From Pinus tabuliformis (Eukaryota; Streptophyta; Pinopsida; Pinales; Pinaceae): a DNA stretch of 64,000 bases. Of this stretch, positions 47,096 to 58,235 are shown one piece after another; position 1 is the stretch's first letter; the number at the start of each line of letters is the position of its first letter. The notes under the pieces were generated by a model. It was not told the DNA's origin. It saw only the letters and a program-made list of their open reading frames with translations, and made no database searches. Made by a program: the position numbers and the translations under genes. The stretch covers positions 646,541,606-646,605,605 of the forward strand of contig CM062811.1 of the NCBI GenBank assembly GCA_031772625.1, in the 5' to 3' direction.

Positions 47096-47753
47096 TTGGA
47101 AGAGATGGGTTTAATTTTTGCTTCCTTGAAAACCCATTTTTCTAATGTTGTGTTTTGCACTTTTTTCATTGACTTTAAAACACACTGATTTTCACTTTCC
47201 CTTTGAAATTTTGGCTCAAATGATGAAATTTTCGGCACTCTTTGCAGGGACTGTGTGACAGGACATTTGGCCACGGAAACCATGACTGCATCTGAAAAAT
47301 CAACTGGCAAATTTTTTGGAAATTTTTTTCATAAATGACACTGTTTGAATTTTCTTCAAAACGGAGTTTTGAAGAAGAGTCGAAGTCTATCCACATGACG
47401 ATGAAGTTCTCTGAACCATAGATGTGTAAGGGCCTCCCTCTGGCCTGCATGGATTTACTGGACATGTTTCAAAGACCAAATTGATGAATTCCTAGACCTA
47501 AACATAGAAAATGACTTTTGTCCTTTAAAGGACCAGACCTTGACTGTCATAAACTTTGGTGATTATTGACAAAAGACCTGAGCCAGCAGGAGCCAGACAT
47601 GAGGGGAAATGACTAGCATGACCTTCTCCGTCAGATTATGGCATGCCCCTAGTGGAATGCAGCTGAGTGAATGGAGTGGGACACCTAAAAATGAAATGCA
47701 TAAAGAGTTTTGATCTCTGATGGAGGACTGACCAGACCGACTCTAACAGATCC

Positions 47754-48049
47754 AGTTCTTGATCACAGTTTGCAGCACAGTTCAGGGATTTAGGCCGAGC
47801 AAGTGATAATCAGTAAATAAATCACAGGGGTAGATCTAAGGAGGTTACTAGAGCCACCACAAGGGCAATTAGAGAGTTTGTAAATCGATTGTTCAGTTCA
47901 TAAACAAAACCCGGAGATAGACTGAAGCAGCATTGATCTACTTTGCACTTGCATAGCAAATGCAGTTCAAAGGCTAGCTGGCTTGACTTCAGGCTCTGTC
48001 TATAAGTTTATAAAGCAAACAAATATAGACAAACAAACAATCTATTCAC
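47754..48049 (-). other. Leader of B
   Basis: Follows the PBS on the minus strand. The part 47880-48010 matches 63550-63690 of element F in reverse complement (GCCTGAAGTCAAGCCAGCTAG and following). Confidence 0.8.
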
Positions 48050-48067
48050 TCCCCAGCGGAGTCGCCA
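48050..48067 (-). promoter_or_regulatory. Primer-binding site of B
   Basis: Minus strand TGGCGACTCCGCTGGGGA, three bases from the LTR. Confidence 0.9.
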
Positions 48068-48070
48068 TTT

Positions 48071-49106
48071 TTTTATCGGGAAATCTAGTGTCTATGCAGA
48101 GCTGCTAGTCCCACTAAGACTGGTAGCTATCTTAGAAACAAACAAACTAAAACTACTTTCGTTTTCCTTTATGAGAAGTAGATAAGAGGGGAACAAAGGA
48201 GACCAACCTCTGTCTTGCGCTTGGTTCCTTGTTTCATTCCTCTTCCTTCCGATAGATCTTTGCCGCTCGCTTCCTCGTCTACCCAACTTCAAAGAGCACC
48301 TGTGGAATCAATGCAGCATAACACTATCCAAGAACAGAGATCTACTATCATAAACAATATAGGACCAGATATATATTGATCACACAAATGCATATATCAT
48401 CAATCATACAAGAATGTGGAGGGAAACTTGAATAGCTTTATTAATATCAAGAGAAGCAAAGAGGATTAGAACCAATTGTTATGACCCAGCACCATCCTCT
48501 CAGCAAGAAAGCCCTTCTTCACCTCATGAAAAGCTTAGATCACTCAACACTATGATGTTACACCAAGAAACCAGCAACACTTCCTTACAAGATACAAAAT
48601 TCCAGCCTCTGGATCTCTGGGATGAGGGATCCATATATAGATGTTTGAAAGGGGGCTGAGTCAACTTCTGGTTTTGATTAGTGTCCTCTCTCTGATAGTT
48701 CTTGATTCCACTTGGAGATTGATGATCTCTTACTCATCCCTGGGTGAATGCAGAGAGGCAAGTGTCACAGGAGAAGTTTCTGGAAGATTCCATGATCCTC
48801 CACCTCGCAAATTGACTCTGCCATTTGTCCACTCTCGCCCATCGCACCCCATAGAAGGGCTTTTCAGTATGCATCGCACCTCCCATGTGCATTTAGGTGG
48901 GATGCAGTGCACTTTGACCATGGAGCAGGTGAGATGGTCCAGTTTTGACCAGTTCTGAGTAGTTTTTCATGGAGAACTTCTGGGAGATGATGTAATCAGC
49001 TGACCTTGTTCTTTTAGGGGTTGGAACAACACTTTTAGGGACTTAGGAGCCCTTGGTTTATGGACATTTATGATTGGGGTTGCAATGCCCAAAAATGTCT
49101 ATAACA
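48071..49106 (-). repeat. 5' LTR of B
   Basis: 1036 bp, TTTTATCGGG...TATAACA; the first bases are mutated relative to the TGTTATCGGG of the partner. Confidence 0.95.
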
Positions 49107-49111
49107 CATTG

Positions 49112-49573
49112 GTGGCCTTGAAGAACTGTTAAATCCATATTGAAGATTCGAAGCAATGGGTTAGATCCCTAGAGGATAGGAGTCCTCAAAAAGATCAAGT
49201 TGGAGCCTGTGCCAGTGGAGAGGGTTGGAGCCCTAAAGGTTGGAACCTCATAAAACAAGGTTGGAGCCTTGTGGAAGATACAATTGGATCCCTAGAGGTT
49301 GAAGCCTCGTGAATTCCAAATTGGTGCTTGGAAAAGTACAGGTTGGAGCCTAGTGGATTCAAGATTGGTGTCTACATCTAGAGTTGGAGCTCTAAACATT
49401 ATTTCATTTGATTTATTGTGAAAATAGGATTGAAGTCCTTGATATTTCTGATTAATAAAATAATTATCCATCATTGTTCATTATGTATTCTTATTATAAG
49501 TAATATTAACTAGTAAAAAATAAAAATTGTAAAATAAATATTGATTCACCCCTTGTCTCAGTATTTCCAAACA
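49112..49573 (+). repeat. P LTR a, right part
   Basis: Ends TTCCAAACA immediately before the decayed PBS TTAGTATTAGAGTC. Together with 21956-23749 the LTR is about 2256 bp. Confidence 0.85.
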
Positions 49574-49574
49574 A

Positions 49575-49590
49575 TTAGTATTAGAGTCAA
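49575..49590 (+). promoter_or_regulatory. Primer-binding site of P, first internal region (decayed)
   Basis: TTAGTATTAGAGTC after the LTR end, two substitutions from the TTGGTATCAGAGCC of the second internal region. Confidence 0.75.
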
Positions 49591-49637
49591 TACCTTCACT
49601 CATAGTCTAACAACTAGAAGGTAGCTCCTTACAACAA

Positions 49638-51545
49638 AAATGGAAAAGTGAGGGAAGAAAGCCTCCAATCCTTCTAAATATGTCTATTCTTCCACCATTA
49701 AAATAGAAGAAAATCAAGTTGGGAAAGCTCCATTGTTCGATGTGACAAACTATGAGTCATGGAGACAAAGAATGAAATTATTTTTGATGGCTCAAGGCCC
49801 TTAAATCTGGGAATCAGTGGTTACTAGAAGCACAATGGAAGAGGAGTCCAAGGAATATAATGCGAGAGAAATTAAGGAAATATTGAGTAGTTTACCAGAT
49901 CCTATTAAATTCAATATGAAGAAATACTCTTCAGAAAAAAGGCTTTGGGAAAATCTTCAAGATATCCATTCAAAAGGACTTTTGATCGTGACCTGAAATA
50001 TAGAAGATGGTGGTCAAGGACATGAATTAATCAAAGTCAAAGGAGTTAGATAAAGGCACCAATGAAGACCTAGAAGATGGAGCAAATGAAGAATACCTCA
50101 AAGAAGATCTCAAGGAAAAACATGAAGTTGCTCCGTGGAAAATTTTAGGGGCTAATATTCGTAGGTGGGCTAATTTTCCATGCTTTTTCCATAAAAAAAA
50201 TTTGCCAATTTACATTTTTTTCTAAAATGATTCGCCAAAATTTTATAGTGCACCATTAATTTTACCCTAAAAATTGCCAAAATATTATATCGAATAATAT
50301 AAAATCATTGGAAATCTAAATATTTCTACAAAAATATCACCAAATTTTTTACAATTTCCATATTAGGAACTAGTAAGATTCACCAAGGTTTATAAACTTT
50401 AAGATAAGCTTCCATCCTTAAAATTTTCCCTGTTGCTCTAGAAGAAATAAGCAAATTGTATAAGGAAAATGAGGTACTCAAGAAGCAAGTACATGAAGTT
50501 GATCATGAACTTAACAAAAAAAGGAAAGAATATATTCTTTTAACACATGAATTACAAGAAAATAATGAGGACCTCACCGAGCTTAAGAAGGAATTGCATC
50601 AGTTTGAGAAAAGGCATAATGAAAAAGTCATCTCCATGACAAGTCAATTGGAAGAAGCAAAGAAACAAGCACAAGGAGTTAAAAAGTGATGGAAGGTTTG
50701 GAAGGTTTGAAAGGTTTGGCCCTCCTGGAAGGACAAGTTGATGAAGCAGAAAAGGAAATAAATGCCATGACATGCCAACTAGAAGAAAAGGATGAAGAGA
50801 TATCAAAATTAAAATAAGATGTCACCTCTCTTAAGGCCCAATCATGTGAAGCAACAAGGATGAAGGAAGAAATGGGGAACCATCTAGAAAAGAAGGATGA
50901 AGAATGCAAGAAGATGAAAGAAGAAATTTATATCCTAAGGAAAGAAGTTGATCATCTGAATAAGAGTCTAAAGTGAACTCAAACCCTAGATGACATCCTA
51001 AGTCATCAAAGATCCACCCTTGATAAATCAGGTCTTAGTTATGCAGGATAACCCTCAAACAAAAATGATGCAAACCTTAATGCATGAAACAACAAGGATG
51101 TGGAGAATCTTGGAAGAAATGTTGATGCCCCTAGTTCTAGCAAAAGCAAGGAGATTAATCAAGATAACCTTGGAATAAACCCTACTCCTAGAAGGTTTGC
51201 AGAAGGTATCAAGGATGCAAGAATTAATGGATATCATCAAAGGATCTGAAGGTAGATTGACTTCAGAAGTACATCAAGACAATTTCCATCTCCCACGTAC
51301 CAAAGTATACTTTTTGGCTATTGCTATTCTTGCTCAAATTTTGGGCACATGGAAAAAGATTGTAGGGCATATAATAAGGTCAACTATAATGGTCCACATC
51401 ATCTCCCTAGAAGCAACTACTTAGGAAGAAATCATGCCTCCCCATTTATGTAATTCTTCAAATGTCATAATATGGGTCACATGGCTCGTAATTGTAACCT
51501 GAATTGGGTTCCTAAACAAGCTAAAACCATGACTACCAAGTAAGA
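49638..51545 (+). pseudogene. gag: Copia-like Gag with coiled coil and two zinc knuckles (P, first copy)
   Basis: The N-terminal part reads N-Y-E-S-W-R-Q-R-M-K-L-F-L, the start of copia UBN2-type Gag, then I-L-S-S-L-P-D and W-E-N-L-Q-D. A very long Lys/Glu-rich coiled coil follows (about 50440-50980, KENEVLKKQVHEVDHELNKK and onward). Near the C-terminus are a knuckle C-Y-S-C-S-N-F-G-H-M-E-K-D-C and a second, F-F-K-C-H-N-M-G-H-M-A-R-N-C, whose first Cys is lost. Interrupted by stops and by a 299-bp MITE-like insertion at 50134-50432. No protease, integrase or RT follows before the PPT at about 52305. Binds element RNA. Confidence 0.8.
50134..50432. mobile_element. MITE-like insertion (299 bp) in P gag
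   Basis: Ends CGTGGAAAATTTTAGGG...CCTTAAAATTTTCCCTG form terminal inverted repeats of about 15 bp. A 6-bp repeat TTGCTC flanks it (50128-50133, 50433-50438). The second P internal region lacks the insert (59668-59680), showing the empty site. CAGGG-type ends recall hAT elements, but the 6-bp duplication is short for them. Confidence 0.8.
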
Positions 51546-52316
51546 AAAGAAAGTACACAAGTATGGAGAAGGAAGCAAATTGAATCAGAAAGTCTCTTAA
51601 ACACTCAAGGCATCAACACATGTTTTTCATTTGATGAATAAATCCTTGGCATATATATTCCAAGTTTTGATGATAAGATTTTTCTAAAAGGATACCATGC
51701 ATACTATTATGGGAAGCTTGTATATGTTTGACCATTCTTGCAAAATGCATCCTTGATAGGCCCTGGGAAACTCTTGACAAGTCATACATGGAAAATCATG
51801 TTATCAAACACACATATATATATATATATCTCTTGATGGATTGTCTATTAGAAATTGTGTTGAAAATCTTGTTTTACAACTTGCATAAAACATCCTCTAC
51901 TTGATCCATTTCCATGAAAGCATGCAAAGGCTTAGGGGGAGAAAGTACATTGAAAAACATGATCATTTGTCCCCACTACACATCTGGTGGACCATTGTTG
52001 AAGATTCCTTACACTTGATCAAAAGGCAACGATCTTTATTGTCTTGGGTTCCATTAGAAAAAAGAAGAGCAAGAGCAGTTTATGTAGGCAGGGGGAGTTG
52101 GTTAGTCATGAAGAAACACAAATATATCTCTTGTATCATATTGCCAAAAGAAGGAAAGAAGGATGACAGGGGGAGCATCATAACAAGAAGATGCATGATA
52201 ATGAAAGCACTTGATGGAAAAAGGCGTTGTCGGGACAGCCCATTTGCCATTGATGTCAAAGGGGGAGAAAATATTGAAAAAGCGAGAATATTGTCATCAA
52301 TGATAAAGAGGGAGAT
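51546..52316 (+). other. P internal 3' region, first copy
   Basis: Mostly non-coding, ending in GATAAAGAGGGAGAT (PPT). A 141-codon ORF (51901-52326) lies here, but its counterpart at 61085-61500 is broken, so I do not call a gene. Confidence 0.55.
52302..52316 (+). promoter_or_regulatory. Polypurine tract of P (first)
   Basis: ATAAAGAGGGAGAT before TGTTGG. Confidence 0.85.
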
Positions 52317-52478
52317 TGTTGGATAAAGTTGTCATTAATGTCAATATGAGTGTTGAAGCATAATTCATGAACCCTAGGTACATAAAAGATGCCCTATTTG
52401 AAACCCTAGTCCTAATATGCTTTCTATAAAACCCTAACCCTAATCTATGAAACCATAACCCTAATCTATAAAACCCTA

Positions 52479-52545
<67 letters not shown>

Positions 52546-53769
52546 GCTCTAAAATCCTAGATGGACAATAAAACCCTAAGTATAATGGATGAAATTATAA
52601 ATAACAAAATATATGCATTACTAAATCCCTTGATGCAACACTATACCCTAATGCCATATATGTCCTAAAATTCTAAAAGTTATTCATTAAAAAAATAATA
52701 AATTATTATTAAAAAGTAGCCTCACAACACTTTTTCCATTCCTTAAATACATTAATAAAACATTTATAAAGGTACCTCCACGGCATGCATAATTTTTACA
52801 AAGATAACATATTCAAAATAGTTACTACATAACACAATATTCTCATCTCCACCAGTTCGTGGTCGGCCCCACTAGTTCGTGGTCGGCCCCACCAGCAAAA
52901 TTCGGCTTCCTCTTAAAAAGTCGTGACATTTCATGAACTTACAAACTGTATAAATATACAGCTATAGTCATATGCTTGAGGATATTTCACGGAGAAGACC
53001 AGGGAGAGAACAAAGGTAAAACAAATATATAAATGGAGGACACATGAGAAAAAAAAATGGAAGCATGCAAAGTCAAAAGTGAGGTCGCAGAGAAAACAAA
53101 AACCAAGGACGCAAGTAGAAAAACGAATTGAAGAATTCGGTCAAGAAGACCAAATTTCCGCAGAGCGGAGACAAAGATAAAGAAAAGAGCCTGGTTATTT
53201 GAGGAAGGATCCTGCATAATTTTAAAAGCAAGGAGACGATTTTTTTTAAAGTTCTTGAGCAAATGAGCCGCAGGACTGAGGTTGCCAGTAAATACAACTC
53301 GGACCTGTGTTGCTTGAAGCTAAACTTAGAGCTGTGATACTTAAGAGTAGCTCTGACCTCTAGCACATGTGGTAGACCTGCAATAACGCTGACCTGTGGA
53401 CAGATTTATGTGCTTGAACTTGTAAACAGGCCTATGATACTTGGACCTGTTCTGTGCACAGAGTTTCAAATCTTGAAAAGCTGGGACCTATTGATAGATT
53501 GAATATGGGCTATGAAACTTTGAAAAACGTCTCTCTTTTGATAGAACCCTTGAATTTGTAACAATTCTGGAGCAATTCGGACTCGAACCGAAGAGAAAAG
53601 TAAGTCTTGAAATATATATTTGTGACAAGAAGCAAAGTTCTAAGCAAAGTGTTATGTGAGCAAACTTTTGTAGTATATGTCTGAGCAAAGTCGTATGTGT
53701 AATAGAGGAATTGAAGCAGGAATTTAAGGCAAAATTCACTCGTTTTTGGGTTATATTTTTCGTGGGTGT
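52317..53769 (+). repeat. P LTR b, left part
   Basis: TGTTGGATAAAG start. Holds AACCCTAACCCTAA tracts (about 52430-52470), a microsatellite, a doubled AGTTCGTGGTCGGCCCCACT unit (about 52855-52893) and a TATAAATA box near 52950. Interrupted by solo LTR D. Confidence 0.88.
52481..52540. repeat. (AC)n(AT)n microsatellite
   Basis: ACACACAC followed by about 22 AT units inside LTR b. The other P LTRs have only short AT runs here. Confidence 0.97.
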
Positions 53770-55262
53770 TGTTAGAGCCCAGATTTACCTCACGCTGTAA
53801 AGGTAAACTTCTAGGTCTACATCAAACCATGCTCAGCCTCGTAGCTAGCCCTACGAGGATAGGAAAGGGCTCTCTCTGGGTCAATTTCAGCAAAAGATAA
53901 TGGATGGGGCTTGAGATGACGGATTTAACAACTGATATTAGGCTAGGTATGAAGTGCAAGGATTTGATTTGATTTTTTGAGGGTTTTGTTGGAAAAAAGG
54001 GAAAGGCGAATTTGGGTCCGGGTAAGAGGCCTAGTTTTTGCAGATTTCCAGTTGGGGCAAGATAGGCAGTAGTTTTGATGCTTTAGATTGAATGAATGGA
54101 TGGATCAGACCGATGAGGAGCTAAGGAGGGCAAGATGGTCTCAAGAGTCCTCCTCAAACAGATGAAAACATGTAGAATTAAACAAAATTTCAAGGCAGAG
54201 CACAACAGTCCAATGAATTCTACCTTAATCACTCATTTGTTTAATTGCAGAAGAAAAGAGAAGGGAAAATGATACACATAAACATCAGTGAACTTACAAA
54301 TACATAGAGAAAAACACCATCAAAACATAGAGCCACATGGATCCCAACAAGTGCTGCAAAACCCTGGTCTTTCCTTTGCCAAAATTGCAGAAATGAAATG
54401 TACAATAGAGTGCCAAGCAATCCCAAGTATCCAACCCTGAAAATGACTGAGAAATTACATGATATAGACAAGCCTAACTCCTTCCCATGCCTCTAGGGGT
54501 CAAGCTCATCATTCTAGGAGCTGTTTCAACCAATTCTAAACAAAGAATTGAAATCTAGGCAATCAAACAACTTGCCTTTATATGCTAGGAAACTGATTCA
54601 TTCATTTAATTTTTCACTTTTTAGTGAATGAATCCTCTAGAAAAAGTAAAAATATGTCAATATTACATCATGGTCATCAAATTACATCATGGTAGATCAA
54701 TAGTTACATCAAAAAGTAAAACTAGTCAAAACTGGGCGAATTTCTGAGCTAAAGAGTGAAAAAGAGGCCAAATTTCTCTATGCGCCGCGCCCAAATTCTC
54801 TATGCATTGCGCCACTTTGGAGCTGATTTTGAGGCACTTCCTGAAGTCCAAATTGAGCCCAAGATAGCTTGTTGGAAATCCCTACCTGTGTACTTTTCAA
54901 CCCAAGTGGAATTTCTGAATTTGGATGTCATTTGCTCCTCCAAAACTTCAATCTCCCAAGACTGCTTCCTGTGTGTCAAAATAGGGGCAGTGAGGTCATT
55001 TTTTGAGTGTTTTTGGCCTCTTGAGAGCTCAAAACCTGCCCAAATTTCTTGGCCATGCGCAGGCAACCATAATTTTTCATGAAAAATCCAGAAATGCAAA
55101 GTTTTTTGGATTTGGGGCCCTTTAGCAAAAGCGAGCGCCACGTGGCGTAGCGCATAGGGAGGCAAAACCTGTTTTCTAATGCAAAAAATTTCAAAATGCC
55201 AAAAATTGCTCCAAATTTCTTGAAATTTGGGTTGGACCTTCTCTATCAAGTGTCATGCTGGG

Positions 55263-56753
55263 CTAAAGAGGTTTCAACCAATATCTGAAGACGATCATCT
55301 TCTTTTGCCTCTTTTGTTTCCTTATTGCCTTCTTTAATTTTGCCTTTAGATTCCTTATTCGTGCCTTGCAAACCTTGTTCCGCGCCATGTAGTGGAAAGC
55401 CATGTGTCTCAGCAATGCATTGTCCCTATCGGCCTTGTCCAGCAGTCTCTCTAAGTGGATATTAACTCTCTGGATATTAGACTCCCGATCATTATTAATC
55501 TCTTGTTCCAATGAAGTGAATTCAATCCTCCTCCTTTGGGCAGCTTGACGTGTTTGCCGAATGTTCTGTAACTCCATCACCACCTGCAGATCCTCAAGCT
55601 GCTTGTTCCTCCGCTCCAAATACTGTATATTCCACTGGGCTCTATCCAAGTGAGTGGACAAGGCATCAATGTCTGCCTGCTGCACCCGAATGATCTCTCT
55701 AAGATTTGCATTTTGTGAGCCCATGTCAGTATCATCACCCTCGATGAGGATGAAATCAGTCTCTCACTCACCTAAAGGCTCCTCATCCTGCATTGGCCTC
55801 TTATCTTTGTCCTGTACCTGCGGTTCTGATTTCGGAAGCGAAGCCCCTTCCACCCCGGGTGGAGATAACACTCACTTCGCTACTGCAAACAAATGTCTAG
55901 TGCCCCTGTGATATGTGATGAATACCGGCACACTAGCAATCTCATGGCTCTTATACTGATGAGAAGGTCCACCTGTCTCATGCTTAACCTTTGATAATCC
56001 CTGTAAAACTCTGAAAAACTCACATGAGATGAAGTCCTCCCAAGTGATGCCCTATAATCCAAGCTGATGAACAACCACAATCTTGATGAGAGCAAAATGA
56101 TAAACACTGTTAAGCTGCTGCCGATGGGTCTTCTGCTGCACAAGGGTGGTCATCCTTTCTATGTTCTGGCATATGAAATAAGGAATTTTCATCATCCGTA
56201 CCCGAGTGAAATGCATCAGCAGCCTGATGTGATAAGCATACAAGCGGGAAAACCGGCCCTCACAGGTGAAATATTTCATGATGAGTTTCATTAAAGGAGC
56301 ATACTCATCCTTGAGAAACCGAAAAGGAAAGACTCTCTTAAGCTGCCTCAGAAAACCAGGTTTGATGTATGGTTCATAGTGTTGTCGGTCAATCTTCTGT
56401 CTCTTATTCCATGGTTCTCCAATGTTTGGTATGCTGGTTGCCAATGAAATAGTTTCTGGTGTTAGTGTGAAAGTGACACCAGCTAAAGTGGCTTGATCAC
56501 CGTGTAAATGTAATACAAACAGACGAGCCAACTCATGATGAAATTGAACATTAGCAACCTTCTCACAAAACTCATAACATGGCTGACGCTGGAAACAAGA
56601 GATGGCAAGAGGGCAGGCTTGTAATTCAGTGAGGGTGATTGGTTCTTATCTGATATGTCTGCCACCTCTATGAGGCCTCCGGAGTGCATGTTCCTACATG
56701 GGTGAGTCACTTTGGGCCTCCACTTCATAATTAGATGAATGCTCAGATGACAT
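55263..56753 (-). pseudogene. LTR-encoded accessory protein (aORF) in solo LTR D
   Basis: One frame of 497 codons from ATG 56753 (MSSEHSSNYEVE) to 55263 without frameshift. Stops are at 56694-56696, near 56647, at 56052-56054 and near 55770. It has the same order as the A copies: acidic N-terminus, globular domain (FTLTPETISLATSIPN, K-Y-F-T-C-E-G-R-F, Y-H-I-R-L-L-M-H-F), linker, coiled coil (about 55700-55400) and basic C-terminus. The TGA shared by both A copies after S-H-Q-Y is absent here. Differences from A are mostly synonymous (31 synonymous against 7 changing codons in 66 compared), so the protein mattered before these copies died. Function unknown. Confidence 0.85.
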
Positions 56754-57319
56754 GATTGCTGGTATACAAAATGCCTTGGAGAACATTGATTGTTGATGTA
56801 TGAAAATTGTGTTGAACTGCTCTTTAGTGATGTGCCTAACCTCTGCCACCAAGGGGAAAACAGTGAAACAGGGATTGTTAGGAGAGAAGAAAATAGTGAG
56901 GGATTAGGGGCTATTGGGATAGATTTGTTAGGGAAATATGGGAGAGGGTTTGGGATTTTATGTATGGGATTAGGGTTTAGGATTTTACATTTGGAAATTT
57001 GGGAAAGAGAATTTGGGATAGGGGTTTAGTGGTTTTAGGGGGTAGGGAACAATGAAATCAGGAGAAAATGGAATAAGGGAATGATGGAAAGATGATAGAC
57101 TTGGAAGCAAATAGTTGTCAAACCCTAGGCAGCAACTTTTATTTGAGGAATTTAAGATGATAGGGTTTGATCATTTGTTTAGACACTCAACACATCAACC
57201 ATCATAGCATAACTACCAAACTTTGATGAATAGGAGAACTAGAGCTAAACCTACTTGAAACAAAGGAAATTTGTACGTTTTTGGCATTTGGAGGCCGTTC
57301 TGGAACTTTTCGGACCGCT

Positions 57320-57475
57320 CAGCTGTATGCGCCGCATAGCTCGCCCAATGCGCTGCACCTTCCTAGTGTGCCGCGTCCGTGTTATTTTGCACTGAATGGT
57401 CGTGCCCAGTGCGTTGCGCCTCACCAGTGCACCGCGCCTTCTGCCCAGTGTGCCGCGCGCACTGTAAACACAGTT
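57320..57475. promoter_or_regulatory. GC-rich GTGCGCCGCGCC cluster in D
   Basis: At least seven variants (ATGCGCCGCATAG, ATGCGCTGCACC, GTGCCGCGTCC, GTGCGTTGCGCC, GTGCACCGCGCC, GTGTGCCGCGCGC), at the same LTR position as in A. Confidence 0.6.
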
Positions 57476-58235
57476 TCGGCTTGGAAAATTATAGTTTCGC
57501 CCTCTCACCACTAAACTTCGACCTTCTTTGATCTCTTGGATGCAAATGACATTGGTACACATAGAGATATCTTTATAAAGACATGGCTTTGATTTTGTCT
57601 TTGTAAAGACCCCCTTTTGTAATGTTTTAAAATTGGCATTTCTTCACTTTAATACAAACCCTGTTCTTTTTGTTTCCTCCTTGATTTTTGGCTTGAAATG
57701 ATGTTTTCTTGGTTGGTTTTTGCAGGGATAGTGGCATGTTTTGACAAAGGAAGACCAGGGTTGCGCCTGGAGAATTCAACAACTGAAAAACTTTTGAAAA
57801 TTACATGGCAATTTATTACAAAACGAAATGACGAATTTTCTTCAAAACAGAGTTTTGAACAAAAGTCATAGTCCAGCAACATGACGATGAAAATATTTGA
57901 AATGAAAACTTATTGAAGACATCCTCATGACCTGTGGGCATTATTTGACATTCTGAAGACCGAACCCTAGACCTAGAAACTGAAAGACTCTTTTTTGACC
58001 AAAACAGCATCTATGACTATAAATGACTGAAATCAACTTTGATGATCTTTGAGAAATTTTGACCAGCCCAACAGGTACAACCATGAGGGAAACAGGTGAA
58101 GAGACCCTTCCGTCAGACATTGGTATGACCCTAATGGAATACAAATGAAAGAACTTAATGAGACACCTAGAAATGAAATGCAATAAGAGAAATGATCTTT
58201 GACGGAGGGATGACCAAACCGACCCTAACAAGTGT

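Larger units (their letters stand above)
30173..47748 (-). mobile_element. LARD-like retrotransposon A with ~4.4-kb coding LTRs
   Basis: Two long direct repeats, TGTTAGCACC...CTCTAACA, bound a 2025-bp internal region (41374-43398). The left LTR is 30173-41373 minus the nested element C (net 4418 bp); the right LTR is 43399-47748 (4350 bp). The target duplication GATCC is perfect (30168-30172, 47749-47753). On the minus strand the PBS TGGCGACTCCACTGGGGA (43378-43395) lies three bases inside the right LTR, the same design as B. The internal region encodes only Gag. The sequence before the left LTR on the minus strand is not a clear polypurine tract. Confidence 0.92.
43399..47748 (-). repeat. 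5' LTR of A, uninterrupted (4350 bp)
   Basis: TGTTAGCACC...CTCTAACA. Matches 30173-33889 plus 40673-41373 throughout, with a few percent substitutions and small indels. Confidence 0.93.
23750..49106 (-). mobile_element. Non-autonomous LTR retrotransposon B (1036-bp LTRs), carrying A and C
   Basis: Two direct repeats of 1036 bp each (23750-24785 and 48071-49106; TGTTATCGGG...TATAACA, with terminal substitutions in each) flank the element. The target duplication CATTG is perfect (23745-23749, 49107-49111). On the minus strand the PBS TGGCGACTCCGCTGGGGA lies three bases inside the right LTR (48050-48067), and a CTTTAGGGGGCAAC polypurine tract abuts the left LTR (24786-24799). Only a zinc-knuckle/protease-like ORF is recognisable inside, so it depends on other elements for RT and integrase. 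Element A is inserted in its leader. Confidence 0.93.
53770..58230 (-). mobile_element. Solo LTR of the A family (D), 4461 bp
   Basis: Starts TGTTAGAGCC and ends CCGACCCTAACA, the same termini as A's LTRs, and aligns with them along the whole length (aORF, GC-rich clusters, terminal sections) at clearly lower identity. The flanks are GGTGT (53765-53769) and AGTGT (58231-58235), 4 of 5 matching. The host P LTR is continuous across the gap (TGTTTTGGAA in the other copy near 23297). There is no internal region, so this is a recombination product or solo LTR. Confidence 0.88.

Noticed and set aside
51901..52326. 141-codon ORF upstream of the P polypurine tract as a gene
   Set aside because: The matching region of the second interior (about 61085-61500) is broken by stops and shifts, and no domain is recognisable.
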